The notes: generated by a model not told the origin, from the sequence alone. A stretch of DNA of 64,000 bases from Conchocele bisecta (GCA_029237695.1 CM055274.1:21813505-21877504); one strand, 5' to 3'; counted from the first letter of the stretch, positions 11,890-22,599 are shown. Program-made: numbers and translations.

Positions 11890-12039
11890 TAATCAACACC
11901 TTAAGTTGTTAGATAGTCTTTGAAATACTAAACTTAATTTTCAGTCAGATGAGGATTTATATCTAATAAAATTATGACTGTTTGCTGATATCCACATGTA
12001 TTGTGTATCCGGGTCCCATGCATGCGGCCCAGTGTTTAT

Positions 12040-12498
12040 TAAAGGGGCATATCAGAATTTTATTTAAAAATTACTATGAAAAATAAAAACGAGTTTTCAT
12101 CATGGCCCTGTGCAAAGTGTTTTAATTGAAGATATATGACGATACTAGTACCGCTGGTTTGTTTCTTTTGTTACCCATATATGTACATACATATCGGATT
12201 TCCTTTCTTGTTGCGTTCAACAAGATGGAAAATCTGATACGTATATACCGATATCCGTCTGTGAAAAGTTAAACAACCCAGAAGTCCTACAGTGGGGGTC
12301 AGCGTGTAAGTGCACACACGAACGAACACGACAGGTTGGTTCCAACCTGTCGTGTTCGTTCGTGTGTCCACTTACACGCTGACCCCCACTGTAGTATAGG
12401 CATATATCTTCTGGGCACATTACACTGGGCCATGATGAAAACACATTTTTATTTTTTATATTATTTTTGTTTTAAATCCTGATATGTCCCTTTAACTG
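12040..12498. repeat. M27 MITE carrying a nested P1
   Basis: The ends are TTAAAGGGGCATATCAG (left) and CCTGATATGTCCCTTTAA (right), with further inverted similarity inside (ATATATGACGATACTAG). A 102-bp P1 palindrome flanked by TA lies at 12,290-12,391. Other copies are at 16,532-16,890 and 28,937-29,392. Confidence 0.8.
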
Positions 12499-12669
12499 CT
12501 ACATATATACTGGCAAATACAATCGTTATATCTAAGATTTCCGGACTGAGAAAACATTATGAGTCGTCGTCGAAACCTCATATCTGACATGCAAACTATG
12601 GATATACATGAACACCACATCAATATGTGCATTAGTAACTTTTGCGACGCCATCTTGGAAGCCATCTTA

Positions 12670-12769
12670 CAGTGGGGTCAGCGTGTAAGTGCACACACGA
12701 ACGAACACGACAGGTTTGTTCCAACCTGTCGTGTTCGTTCGTGTGTGCACTTACACGCTGACCCCAATG
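12670..12769. repeat. P1 palindrome, exactly 100 bp, TA on both sides
   Basis: The left arm from CAGTGGGGTCAGCGTGTAAG and the right arm pair along almost their whole length around a three-base centre. TA lies immediately outside each end, which fits insertion at TA as in Tc1/mariner-type elements. Confidence 0.85.
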
Positions 12770-12839
12770 TACATGTCACAGTGGATCTATGAGAGCATGT
12801 GGACGTCATATTAACTATTTGACTTTCGATTCATGGACG

Positions 12840-13030
12840 CCTTCTTGGCTGTCACATAGGACCTACGGCTGCATGTGGACACGAGCCGTAGTAACTTTAT
12901 GAGATTGGATTCATGGATGTCATCTTGGACGCCACATGGGAACTACATGTACCACTGCACATGATCGTTTGACATTGGATTCATGGATGTCATCATGGAC
13001 GCCACACGGGAACTACGACTGCGCATGATC
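12840..13030. repeat. Minisatellite, about 70-bp period, short array
   Basis: Two good units plus degenerate ones carry GGATTCATGGATGTCATC, GACGCCACA and GGGAACTAC. In unit B this array has grown to about eight units (29,810-30,350). Confidence 0.75.
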
Positions 13031-13274
13031 GCCGTTTTTACTGGCACGTACCGACGTTTGAATGGCTATTCCTGTTTGGTGTAATACTGTTGCTTAGTTT
13101 GGTACATTGCAAAATTGGGCTTCCATTACACCAAGCAGATTGTGGCTCATTTCGCCCATTGTCCTCGTCCCGCCGTCGTTTCTATGGCAACACGCAAGAT
13201 ACCATGACAACGATACGTTTTATCAATACTGGAACGAGACTCGGGGATATATTGCATAAAGGAAGTGTCCTGAG
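13031..13274. other. Stretch between minisatellite and M4, no supported gene
   Basis: Contains a possible 3' splice site (GTTGCTTAG at about 13,096) followed by a reading frame of 74 codons in both units. Codon pattern, length and end do not point to a family, and the frame runs into the M4 element. It could be a later exon or untranslated region of the plus-strand candidate at 8,986, but I cannot support it. Confidence 0.3.
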
Positions 13275-13512
13275 AGCCGTTTCACTAAACTTCGTACCAC
13301 TAAAATGTTCGTAAGTGTAAATGTAGGATCGTCTGGAAATTTCAATTGATGGCTTTACATTGATTGGGCATAGGCTGCATGCATATGCATCCTATACTCA
13401 ATAAATGTAAATACAATAATTATTTACAATAAAACAATGTGAAATTTACAAATTATCATAATTTTGCACTTACGAACATTTCATTCGTACGAAGTTTAGT
13501 GAAACAGCCCCC
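13275..13512. repeat. M4 MITE
   Basis: Inverted ends (GTTTCACTAAACTTCGTACC and complement) and central GGCTGCATGCATATGCATCC. The outer arms have lost some pairing. Confidence 0.8.
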
Positions 13513-13859
13513 TGTTGTATGAAAGTGTCATGTTGTTATCAGGAGGTGTCTGTTTTCATGCTGGAAACCAGGAAGTTTGATTGGTCGAGGCTGAGCTATG
13601 CTCAGTCTTGGCAAATCAAATTGCCTGGCTTTGATTACTAACTTAGAGAAACGTGTAATAATCACGGACCCGGGTACGTACGAGATTCGATTGAAGCTTG
13701 ACAGGTATAATCCCTGATCAACTTAAAGTCCTAATACTGAATATATGTATATGCTACATGTATGTTTCATGGCATTCACTTTCATATCGACTGAGCTAAC
13801 GATTTATACTATTTATACCGCAACCATTGAATAAATGTTGTTTATATCCCACAGGGTGG

Positions 13860-14340
13860 GGGGGGGGGATTTCCATTTCTGGCTGAACACAACTTTGACC
13901 CTGACAACTTTATAGGGGCTCGCTAAAGCTCGCCCCAAATAAAGCTGTCTAAGGCTCAACCGAATATATTTTATATTCGACGGTACTAACCATGTATTTA
14001 ATATGTATCCTGTCAACACGGTGCCGTGAAACATTTTTGATATCCAGTCAATACTATTTTTGCATTTTACAACCATTTGTAGGTTTTGACGGCAGAGCCT
14101 CGCCCATCCCGTTTCCTGAGCCTTGCCAGATATGTTTTCACATTCACGGCACTAACCTACTATTCTCTATCTATTTTCCTTATTTCTGAACCAAAGTATA
14201 TGTTGTGACCACTCACTTGAACCGTCTCGGCGAGACGGTTCAAATGAGTGTCACAACATATACTTCTGATGAGAAATAAAGACATTCCTGAGCGTTGCCG
14301 GATATTTTTTCCCGTTCACGGCACTAACCTACTATTCTTT
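13860..14340. repeat. Collapsed M6 hairpin with a P2 copy
   Basis: After a run of G at 13,857-13,869, sequence matching 31,230-31,740 follows. In unit A about 80 bases of one M6 arm are missing at 14,095, so the hairpin is lost, while unit B keeps it. P2 is at 14,193-14,265, and a second M6 fragment is at 14,290-14,340. Confidence 0.7.
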
Positions 14341-14534
14341 ATATACACGCACCGATAGTGTCCTCCGTATGGTGTTTGCTCGCTATGCCATCCACATGTA
14401 TGTTAATTATTTCATGAATAAAATATCCCATAGTCATTTGTTATTTTGTTGATGTTTAATTTATAACACAATTAGTAGTATTGTCTTAGAGATGACCCAC
14501 ACTTAATACAGAGGAGGATTGAATGCACAATCTT

Positions 14535-14850
14535 ATTTGTCATCAAAACGACTGCGGTTTCTGCATTTTAATGATGACCATGTTCCAGCCTGTAACACTA
14601 TGAGACCGCCAATACCGAATTTACCAGTATTACTTGTGTTGTTAGTCTGAAAATTATGCAGAGAAATTGGACGGAATCGAACGTTGTTTAAACTTGGTCC
14701 GATTCAAATTTCTCTGCCGAATGTTCAGACTAACTACACACGTAATGCTGCTAAAGTTGGTCTTGGCGGACTTGTAGTGTTAACGGCTGGAACATGGTCT
14801 TCATTAGAAGGACGAAACCGCAGTCGTATTGACGAAAAATCAGATTTAAC
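14535..14850. repeat. Inverted-repeat MITE, about 315 bp
   Basis: The left arm includes ACGACTGCGGTTTC and GACCATGTTCCAGCC. The right arm has the inverses GGCTGGAACATGGTC and GAAACCGCAGTCGT, enclosing a second inner pair (GAGAAATTGGACGGAATCG with CGATTCAAATTTCTC-like sequence). Copy in unit B: 31,935-32,250. Confidence 0.75.
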
Positions 14851-15147
14851 CCAGACCTCATAGGCGTCGCCATTACTGCAGTGTAAACAATAGACCTCGT
14901 GATCCCATACCCGGTACTGTGTGTTGTGCGTTTAAAGTAACCTGTCTGTTTGACCTTTCAGTAGCAGACTTATGTACATGAACATGTAGTACTCGCTTTT
15001 GAATCTTCATTTCTTTACACATGCAAGTTGGAAATTATTCAGAATTATTTATATTGAGACTTTTCAAAAGAACGACTAACTTGTGTACATGTGATATCGA
15101 CGCCTTACATGTTACACAACAACGAACAATGGTACAGCTAGTATTGC

Positions 15148-15362
15148 ACAGGGAAACCTCTCTAAACCCGACACCCTGGGGGTCCCCAGGGTGTCCAGTT
15201 TAGAGAGGTTTCACTGTAAGCCATGTGTTTGATCATTCGGAGCCATAGTGGTGTGCTATGCGATCATGAATATGCATTATCACCTGAGATAAAGAATCAA
15301 GGAACGCATCAGAATAAGATCACAGATGTTTTCTTGGTGTTCGGTTTAGAGAGGTTCTACTG
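15148..15362. repeat. PG element, long form
   Basis: A 68-bp hairpin (15,148-15,215) is followed by a body with GTGTGCTATGCGATCATGAA and a single outer end GGTTTAGAGAGGTTCTACTG. The same hairpin-body-end plan occurs at 48,720-48,929, 52,340-52,560 and 63,670-63,851. A terminal CAGT plus a TA target fits the pogo/Tigger type. Confidence 0.75.
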
Positions 15363-15416
15363 TACTAGTCAGAAGCTCTACATGTACATGAACTATGTAT
15401 ATTAAATTATTCACAC

Positions 15417-15487
15417 TGGAGAAAAAAACAACAGAACACGTGGTCATACGTCATACGACCACGTGTTCTGTTGTTTTTCTCTCCAGT
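15417..15487. repeat. Palindrome, about 70 bp
   Basis: CTGGAGAAAAAAACAACAGA and ACACGTGGTC are followed by their inverse, ending TCTCTCCAG. It lies 230 bp past the EPDR copy 1 stop codon and is missing in unit B, where the LTR-like insertion sits. Confidence 0.75.
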
Positions 15488-15718
15488 CTTCAGTCTTCGA
15501 ATCCTCTTGAATATTTAGGTCAAATGTCAAACAAACAGGTTTTTTAAAGCAGAATATGCGGTTCAGAAGATAGAAATTATTGGAAATTTCGTAACAATAA
15601 AATCTATTTTGCCATAGAACAGCTTATAATTTATGTAATTGGCCCAAATGACATCTAGAGTTAAGGCGTGGCTGATGTGCAACGTGCCACGCCCCACTCC
15701 CCGCTGGCACCAATTGGG

Positions 15719-15796
15719 TTACTGGAAGACTGGCATGAGCGCGGCAACATACATCTCGTCCAGATCCCGTTTTCTGTTTCCGCTGATGTCCACCGC
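15719..15796 (-). pseudogene. EPDR copy 1, exon 6 (terminal)
   Basis: Begins after the acceptor TTTACAG and reads AVDISGNRKRDLDEM and on to MPVFQ, then TAA. It is identical at base level to exon 6 of copy 2. The intact sequence may reflect recent duplication or conversion rather than selection. Confidence 0.8.
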
Positions 15797-15849
15797 CTGT
15801 AAATAAACACCTGGCTGTGTACATTTAATTGATGGGATTATCGGTCACA

Positions 15850-16432
15850 CTGTGTTTGTAGCTGTGGCTGGAGAAAATTGACATGGGATTTTTTGGCCAG
15901 AGTAGCTCCTGATAAAATAGCACACCCCTGTAGCCTGATAACAATCTAAATTCTTTGTTAGAAGCATACTAATGGCCACACAGCCTGATCAGGAGCTGCA
16001 CTGTTTGAAATTCCATCAAAGAAGCACCGATCGTGCTTCACCCATCAAGCCATATGGCTACAAGGGCCCGTTTCACTAAACTTCGTACGACTAAGACGTT
16101 CGCAAGTACAAATTTAGGATGGTCTGGAAATTTCAATTGATGCATTTACATTTATTTAGCATAGGCTGCATATGCAGCCTATGCTCAATAAAAGTAAATC
16201 CAATAATTGTTTACAAGAAAACAATGTTAATGTGAAATTTGCAGAGTATCATAAGTTTGCACTTACGAACATTTTAGTAGTACGAAGTTTAGTGAAACGT
16301 GCCCCAGGTGTGTGCTTTTGATCAGGAGCTACAATAACGTTTCATTGATGGAATTGCGAACAGTACACATGCTTATTTGGATCTACACTGGTCGCAAAAC
16401 CCGTAAGCCCCATTTCTCCGTTCACAGCCACA
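15850..16432. repeat. M9 repeat with nested M4
   Basis: M9 sequence (15,850-16,035 and 16,310-16,432, ending CATTTCTCCGTTCACAGCCA) is split by a full M4 element at 16,065-16,306. The same nesting occurs at 35,285-35,880 with M4 at 35,499-35,740. It lies in intron 5 of EPDR copy 1. Confidence 0.75.
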
Positions 16433-16531
16433 TTTAGGAAATAAATACCTATTGGGAGGTATTTAATGGCCAACATAAATACCTGGTTGGCGGGGCGTGG
16501 ATGCAATGAAACTGAAGGCTTTGTCAGATGT

Positions 16532-16890
16532 TAAATGGGCATATCAGGATTTTTTTTAAAATACTATAAAAATAAAAACGTGTTTTCATAATGATTCTGT
16601 ATACAAGTGTTAGTTGAAGATATATGACGATACTAGGACCGCTGTGTTGTTTCTATTTGTATCCATAAAGGTACATGTACATAAATATCGGATTTCCTAT
16701 CTTGTTGCGTTCAAGAACAGAGAATTTCTGATTCCTATGTACCGATATCGGCGAAAATTGTATCGTCATATATCTTCTATTCAACACATTTTTATGTTTT
16801 GTAGTACTTTTTTTCAAAAAATCCTGAAAAAAAAAGCATCGGTCAGAGTATTGTCATATATCTTCAATTAAACCACTTTACAGAGGGCCA
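16532..16890. repeat. M27 MITE, second copy in unit A
   Basis: Starts TTAAATGGGCATATCAGGAT and contains GATATATGACGATACTAGGA and the inverted internal arm. The right end is lost. In unit B most of it is replaced by unrelated sequence (35,909-36,575). Confidence 0.65.
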
Positions 16891-16919
16891 TATTGAAAAG
16901 TAATTGTGCAAAACTCCCG

Positions 16920-17165
16920 TAACCGCCGTAGCATATGCCACTGTGACTGGAGAAATGGGGCTTATGGGATTTGTGACAAGTGTAGCTCCAGATTAAATAG
17001 CACACTCCTGTAGTTAGCGGTCCATATTGTTTGATGGGTGAAGCATGATTGGTGATTCGTTGATGGAACGGCGAACAGTGCAGATCCTGATCAGACGGTG
17101 CGGATGCACATGTTGATATGGATCTACGTTGGTCGCTATCTCATAAGCCTCATTTCTCCAGTCAC
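16920..17165. repeat. M9 repeat, nearly full length
   Basis: Runs from GCCACTGTGACTGGAGAAAT through GATCCTGATCAGACGGTGCG to CATTTCTCCAGTCACACCCA, giving inverted ends. Counterpart at 36,655-36,895. Confidence 0.75.
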
Positions 17166-17239
17166 ACCCATTAGTCGCAGGGGCGCCGGAAGCATCATAC
17201 AATTGGTTCGGCAATCTAGTGTGTGGACCCGCTACCCAC

Positions 17240-17445
17240 CCAAAGTGTCTGTTGTTACCACTCATCAGTTGAACCGTCTCGCCGAATCACATGGAGTGTC
17301 TAATATGTATCTCTCGCTTACGATAATCACGGTTCATGATTACACAGCACTGAAAGTCTTCATCTACCAGGATTAAACTGGAATCTCTCTTAACCGGACA
17401 CCCTGGGAACCTCCAAGGATGTCCGGTTTAGATCGGTTCCATCGT
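17240..17445. repeat. Degenerate P2 and PG copies
   Basis: 17,240-17,290 keeps one P2 arm (GTTACCACTCA, TTGAACCGTCTCG). 17,375-17,445 is a diverged PG hairpin (ACTGGAATCTCTCTTAACCG), ending six bases before the exon 5 donor region. Confidence 0.6.
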
Positions 17446-17451
17446 ACTTAC

Positions 17452-17543
17452 GTGACAACATGCAGTCGGTACTGAAAATGCGCCGACAGTGTTGTAGTTA
17501 TGTTTCACGTCCGCATATGTGTATGAAATCATTTCGAAGTTAC
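17452..17543 (-). pseudogene. EPDR copy 1, exon 5
   Basis: Acceptor TCTATTCCAG, then GT to complete a Gly codon, then NFEMISYTYADVKHNY and NTVGAFSVPTACCH, donor GTAAGT. It ends CCH where copy 2 has CNN and copy 3 CNH, so an extra Cys appears here. Otherwise the frame is open. Confidence 0.8.
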
Positions 17544-17724
17544 CTGGAATAGATGGAAAATATATATGTGAGTATGAAGATATATTACATACTGCCCAGT
17601 GATTTACTGTGATTCTGGAGGGATTTAATTCCTTGAAGGAAATAGTTCCTCCTGGACGTTCGCGAGACGTAAATGACGTCACATTTTGACGTCATTCCGG
17701 CAAGATAAATAATTCACACGCTAA

Positions 17725-18388
17725 GGCATCACGGGACGGTTGAAAATAGCCAAAATTGACTGCTTTTCTGTGGGCGGCGGGTGACTTATAAAAATCACCG
17801 CCTCTCATAATCAATTAAGGAGGCTCTTGCGACAAGTATTGAAAAATACTCGCAAATGAAGTACAAATCGCGCGCCACAATAAAAATTCAGTAACCTCAT
17901 CAGATTCAATTAATTTGTTACAAAGTTACCCCACCCACCTATTTTTGGCCAGAAATTTCAACACGACTGAATTTATCGGAAATGTTTTCATGAAAATATG
18001 AGGCACAGATACATTGTTATGTCTTGTTCTATAACTTGTAACACCACACCATTTCCTGAAAATGATTTCAAAGCGGGGTCATAACCAGCTCAAATTTTCG
18101 CTACAAATGCCCGAAAAATACCTTAAATTCTGACGCGAAACCGTACCGGCGAGACAGCATAGCAGGTGACATTTTCCAAGATGTCAAAATCAACCGGAGC
18201 TAACATTCAGTTTCGTACAATTATGAAATACTCTAAAAAATACACCTAGTCAAGCCTCCCAAAGTCAAGAAATATTCATAAACCTATTTTTCTAGACACA
18301 CTGGTGTAACTTACAGGGTCGGTAGTGAAGTATATAGAAAATCGTCCACCCCCTTTTGAAAGCTAGCTGCCCACTGTCCCGTGAGACC
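17725..18388. mobile_element. Harbinger-like non-autonomous element, 664 bp, TAA target duplication
   Basis: Terminal inverted repeats GGCATCACGGGACGGT and, read inward from the right, GGTCTCACGGGACAGT. TAA flanks both sides (17,722-17,724 and 18,389-18,391). The matching place in unit B has a single TAA (37,443-37,445) and no element. Three-base TAA/TTA duplications and ends starting GG fit the PIF/Harbinger superfamily. There is no transposase frame inside. Confidence 0.85.
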
Positions 18389-18606
18389 TAACGTCAAAAT
18401 TGTTTGACAACGTTATGAAACTGGTCTAAGAGCAAATTTCACATTTTACGAAAAGCATGTACAATTTATTCCACTACCATTGTGAACTACCGGATTTAGT
18501 TCCCTTTGAAAATATTTCCCTTCGCCGCTCCGCACTCGTTTCTTTGTCCGATTTCCAGATATCTCGGGAACTAAATCCGGTATTTGAAAATGTCAGTTGA
18601 GTAAAC

Positions 18607-18607
<1 letters not shown>

Positions 18608-18652
<45 letters not shown>
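18608..18652. repeat. (TA)n microsatellite
   Basis: An uninterrupted TA run of about 40 bases. The orthologous run in unit B (37,660-37,690) is where the 2.2-kb inverted-repeat element entered. Confidence 0.9.
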
Positions 18653-18653
<1 letters not shown>

Positions 18654-18668
18654 AATATACAATGACAA

Positions 18669-18758
18669 TGCGTGTAAGTGCACACACGAACGAACACGAC
18701 AGGTTGCTTCCAACCTGTCGTGTTTGTTCGTGTGTGCACTTACACGCTGACCCCACCG
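18669..18758. repeat. P1 palindrome lacking its left tip
   Basis: The left CAGTGGGGTCA is replaced by unrelated bases and the right tip is complete (CCCCACCG). Unit B has the full 100-bp form at 40,161-40,260. Confidence 0.8.
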
Positions 18759-19152
18759 TATGCAAAACTCGTGTGTCACAATATATATACGTATAGTTCA
18801 TGTTGTGGTAATTATATTCCGCCATTCAACCATAGTCATGTGTTCCCCATGTTACATGGGATGTAATTTTGAGTATTTGAGTATGAGTTGATATTCGACC
18901 CAGCCACAAGTAGTTTCAATAAACATGCTTCAGAAATACATGGTTATCATCGCCATCATTGTGTACACTGTAAATGGTGCCAGCATAAACACTATGTAGA
19001 GGCGGTTTTTGTAACCGTGGGGGTGGTGGGGGGGGGGGGGGTTGCAATGTCCGGCTCTACATTGTGTTTATGCTGGCACCATTTACAGCATACAATATGA
19101 TGGCGATGATAACCATGTAATAATTGGCGGCCCGGTTTTTGTAAAGCCGGTT

Positions 19153-19206
19153 ACAGGGATTTGCTGCGGGACCCCAGTTGGAAGGAGGCAGCGTAGGAGT
19201 AGTTGC
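19153..19206 (-). pseudogene. EPDR copy 1, exon 4 remnant
   Basis: Acceptor TATCGTAG, then NYSYAASFQLGSRSKSL identical to copy 2, then TAA directly at the junction with the repeat sequence GGTTACA. Compared with 41,091-41,252, two thirds of the exon is gone, including the conserved Cys-Thr-Pro motif and the splice donor. The junction has a three-base overlap (ACA) between the two flanks as seen in unit B. Confidence 0.85.
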
Positions 19207-19234
19207 CTACGATATAGCACGATATGTGTTCTGA

Positions 19235-19490
19235 TAATTGAGACATGCCATACGATTTTCTACCTGAGAACATGTGCGATATTTCATGAAAGATATTTAC
19301 AGAAAATGTGATATTCTCTGTAAATGACGTCGAAAGATGACACAATTTGTATAGCACATGCGGAATATGCGGAATAGTATTCCGCATTTGCTATGAAAAT
19401 TGTTTAATCTTTCTAGGTCATTTACGGATAATATAGTAAATTTTGTAAATATTTTTCATGAGATATTAGAGAGGTTTCACTGTACTTTGG
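19235..19490. repeat. M14 MITE plus PG tip
   Basis: Starts TTGAGACATGCCATACGATT about 30 bases upstream of the exon 4 acceptor, with the inverted pair ATGCGGAATATGCGGAAT around 19,360-19,390. It ends at a PG tip, GAGAGGTTTCACTGTA. Copy in unit B: 41,280-41,540. Confidence 0.7.
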
Positions 19491-19499
19491 TGGTTTCTG

Positions 19500-20185
19500 A
19501 TATGTACCGCAGACATGTACACATGTGGCCGTGACTGGATAAATTGGGCTTATGGTTTGTTCAATCAGTGTAGGTACAAATGTATCCGCACGGACTGATC
19601 AGGAGCTGCACTGTTCGCCACTCTATCACGAAGACACAATTCAAGCTTCTAACAAGTAATATATATAGAATAGTAGGTTAGTGCCGTGAATGGGAAAAAT
19701 ATCCGGCAAGGCTCAAGAATTTCTTTATTTCTCATCAGAAGTATATGTCGCCGAGACGGTTCAAATGAGTGGTCACAACCAACATATACTATGGTTCAGA
19801 AATTAGGAAAATAGATAGAGAATAGTAGGTTAGTGCCATGAATGGGAAAAAATATCTGGCAAGGCTCAGGAAACGGGATGGGCGAGGCTCTGCCGAGCAC
19901 ATCCCGTTTCCGTGCCGCGCCAGATATGTTTTGCCATTCACGGCACTAACCTACTATTCTATTTATCCCGTCAACACCTACAAATGGCTGTAAAATGCAA
20001 AAATAGTATTGACTGGATATCAAAAATGTTTCACGGCACCGTGTTTTACGGTACATACGCACTGTATTGACGGGATAAAAAACGATTCATTCTGCAATTT
20101 GGATGACATTTATATAAAAAAGTGTTAGTATTGTTTATATAGCCGTAAAATTTGGGCAGCTTTCGTGAAACAGACAGTAGTCACA
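19500..20185. repeat. M9 fragment, M6 with P2, and M5 right end
   Basis: 19,500-19,650 is M9-like. 19,670-20,075 is M6: two long hairpin arms around GGCGAGGCTCTGCCGAGC, then TTATCCCGTCAACACC through to TTGACGGGATAA. A worn P2 lies at 19,739-19,790. 20,085-20,185 is the right end of an M5 element. Confidence 0.7.
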
Positions 20186-20219
20186 AATCCCATAAGCCCC
20201 ATTTATTATATACCTACCC

Positions 20220-20312
20220 ATGAAATACATAGCTATACGATGTAAATACATAGTTATACGATGTAAATACATAGTTATACGATGTAAATACATAGTTATA
20301 CGATGTAAATAA
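20220..20312. repeat. 21-bp tandem repeat, four copies
   Basis: ACATAGTTATACGATGTAAA-type units repeat four times with one base change. Unit B has the same count at 42,455-42,545, with the variant base in a different unit. Confidence 0.85.
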
Positions 20313-20486
20313 AACTCATATGTTCTCATCGAGGAAATAAACAACTTCCGGTGAAAATACGACTACTTCCGCTATCTATATTCATTACGCGCATCTGCAA
20401 TGCCGGACTGCAAATAGGCTGCAAATACACATTCATTACCGTATACAGTCTAAAAAACTGCTAATTTCCATGGAGCTGTATATAAT

Positions 20487-20625
20487 AAATAGAATATTCA
20501 TATTTTTGCAACGAATAGGACATATAATTATGTTCATCGATTGTTGTGAAATGTCCATATTTCACACCACTCGATAAACATATATGTCATATTCGTTGCA
20601 GAAATATGAATATCCTCTATTTCTT
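20487..20625. repeat. Hairpin element, about 135 bp
   Basis: ATATTCATATTTTTGCAACG and its inverse CGTTGCAGAAATATGAATAT enclose a second pair, GAAATGTCCATATTTCAC. Copy in unit B: 42,720-42,845. Confidence 0.7.
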
Positions 20626-21279
20626 CAGTCACAGCCACACATAGCTTACAACTCGCTGGGTCTCAGCTATGCCTAGAAAGTAAAGAAACAGAATATGAAA
20701 ATAAAACAGTTTAATGGTAGATTAGTATCATATTTCTGAAAAATTTGGTAATCGACTCTGAAACCTGAATTCAATATAATAATTCTATTAAGTCGCCTGT
20801 AAAAAAATGGGGATTGTTAGAAAAACGTTTTATAATACTGAACTATACATGTAACTAGCGTTTTCAGCGTTTTCACCGTTTTCACCGTTTTCAACGCTAG
20901 TTATTTTTCAGTAGCATACACATGTGTTTCATCTACATTTCGTGTATTATTATCATTTCCAAACAAACAAAAATACAGAAATTTCACAAGTTTTTCTTTA
21001 CTGGTACATATACAGCGAAAATGCCAAATTATGCAAACCTAAAGTATCTCCCCTGCTTATCACAGAGTCTTGTAGCATGTACTTGAATATAACGCACGTT
21101 TTTGGGAAGGTGATTAAATAAAATGGTGCGATTGATTTATATAGGTCATTTACTATGCATGAAGAGAAAACCACATATTGTCATATTCCGTGGAACCACT
21201 CTAAATCGGACACCCTGGGGACCTCCACTGTAATTAATCACACAATGAACAACTTTTGTCATTTTAAATCATGAAAATA

Positions 21280-22142
21280 CACGACAATGAATCACCAAGG
21301 GGATATTGTAAAAGTAGTCCGGTATAAAAAATAGTGCGGGTATTTTGAGGTCACAGGCACAGTTTACTTGCAACGCTTGATCGATTACTACCCAGTTTCA
21401 CTTTAGGAACATGTTGGTAACAGTTTCACTTATTTGAGCTGTTTGCAGCTCAACTAAGTAAATATCAACTTTATTACAGTATTTTCACTACTCAATTTGT
21501 AAATCAATGCGTATTTATATATGGTGTGAGTATTTTGTACTCCCAATTTTGATAATCAATTCGTATTCTGCTTAAATAAGTGCGTAAAATATGCTAATTT
21601 TATCTGGAGCTCTGCATATATTTAGTTTTCGTCTCATATGACTGTTCTTGGATAAATTGGGCTTATGGGAACAGAGCTCCCGATAAGCTGCGTATTTGCT
21701 TAAATACCCAATTAAAATTGCCAAAAACCCAATTGAAATCAGAAGTAGCGAGTATCAAAAAGCAATAACAATTTTGTGGTACCTTTATCATGCTGCAGAA
21801 AACAATAAAAAGACCACAAATATAGCATATTTTCCTTATTTTCCATGAAAACACATCTTGGTATTTCATTAGAATTGTCTTCAAGGAGACAATTCTAATG
21901 AAATGCCAAGACATGTTTTCATTTCGAAGCAAAGTATTCAATAATTGCTGACTGTTGATGTGTAAACAGTAGTGTGAGTTTAGTTGACCCAATTAATATT
22001 TTGACACGACAATGAATCACCAAGGGGATATGCAAAAGTAGTCCGGTATATAAAATAGTGCGGGTATGTTGAGGTCACAGGCACAGTTTACTTGCAACGC
22101 TTGATCGATTACTACCCAGCTTCACTTTAGGAACATGTTGGA
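21280..22142. repeat. 140-bp direct repeat flanking a 0.58-kb block in unit A
   Basis: CACGACAATGAATCACCAAG and the following 120 bases occur at 21,280-21,420 and again at 22,005-22,142. Unit B has this segment once (about 44,275-44,415). The block between them matches 47,560-48,180, including the palindrome at 21,853-21,915. It lies in intron 3 of EPDR copy 1. Confidence 0.75.
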
Positions 22143-22225
22143 GTGCTTTTAACACCAGTTTAAAGCATATTTGTCGCATTTAAAAGAAAGCAATTATATA
22201 TTAAAACTCTTTGGTGTGTTCTAAC

Positions 22226-22307
22226 CTGGAATACACGGCCTTTCCAGACTCTCGGGTAAATTCTTGAAGTAGCAGCTGCCAGCTTCTGTCACAAAGTATT
22301 GCTTGTG
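22226..22307 (-). pseudogene. EPDR copy 1, exon 3
   Basis: Acceptor TTGTTTCAG, then HKQYFVTEAGSCYFKNLPES and LERPCIP, ending in one base of a Gly codon before GTTAGA. The two Cys residues typical of this part of the family are kept. Relative to copy 2, two one-base indels four bases apart swap LTRS for LPES without changing length. Confidence 0.8.
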
Positions 22308-22387
22308 CTGAAACAAACACGTGTGTCAATGTGTGAAATGAAATACACCACACAATGTTTGTTTCTATGCCAATCGTTGTACGAAAC

Positions 22388-22560
22388 TACGGAGCCCCGC
22401 ATAGGGCATCAATTTTTTTTTATTAATTCGTTGCCACGAAATAACTATTCGTTCCCTCGAATTAACAATTTGTTCCCACGATCCTTTGGAACGAATTGTT
22501 AATACGTCGCAACGAATTAAGAAAAAACAAATCTTCATCCCCTGCGGGGCTTCGTACAAA
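22388..22560. repeat. TR7 foldback, short form
   Basis: Ends ACGGAGCCCCGCA and TGCGGGGCTTCGTAC in inverted orientation. Inside are a few ATTCGTTCCC units facing each other. Unit B copy at 44,660-44,830; long forms at 51,078 and 60,795. Confidence 0.8.
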
Positions 22561-22599
22561 CAAATCGTTTTCACTTTGTTTTCCATTCGATTTCGTTTA

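Noticed and set aside
13090..13314. 74-codon frame conserved in both units
   Set aside because: Both units are almost identical here, so conservation says nothing; the frame ends inside an M4 element.
20220..20312. Short regular repeats resembling a CRISPR array, also 42,455-42,545
   Set aside because: Four head-to-tail 21-bp units without spacers, in eukaryotic intron sequence. A simple tandem repeat.
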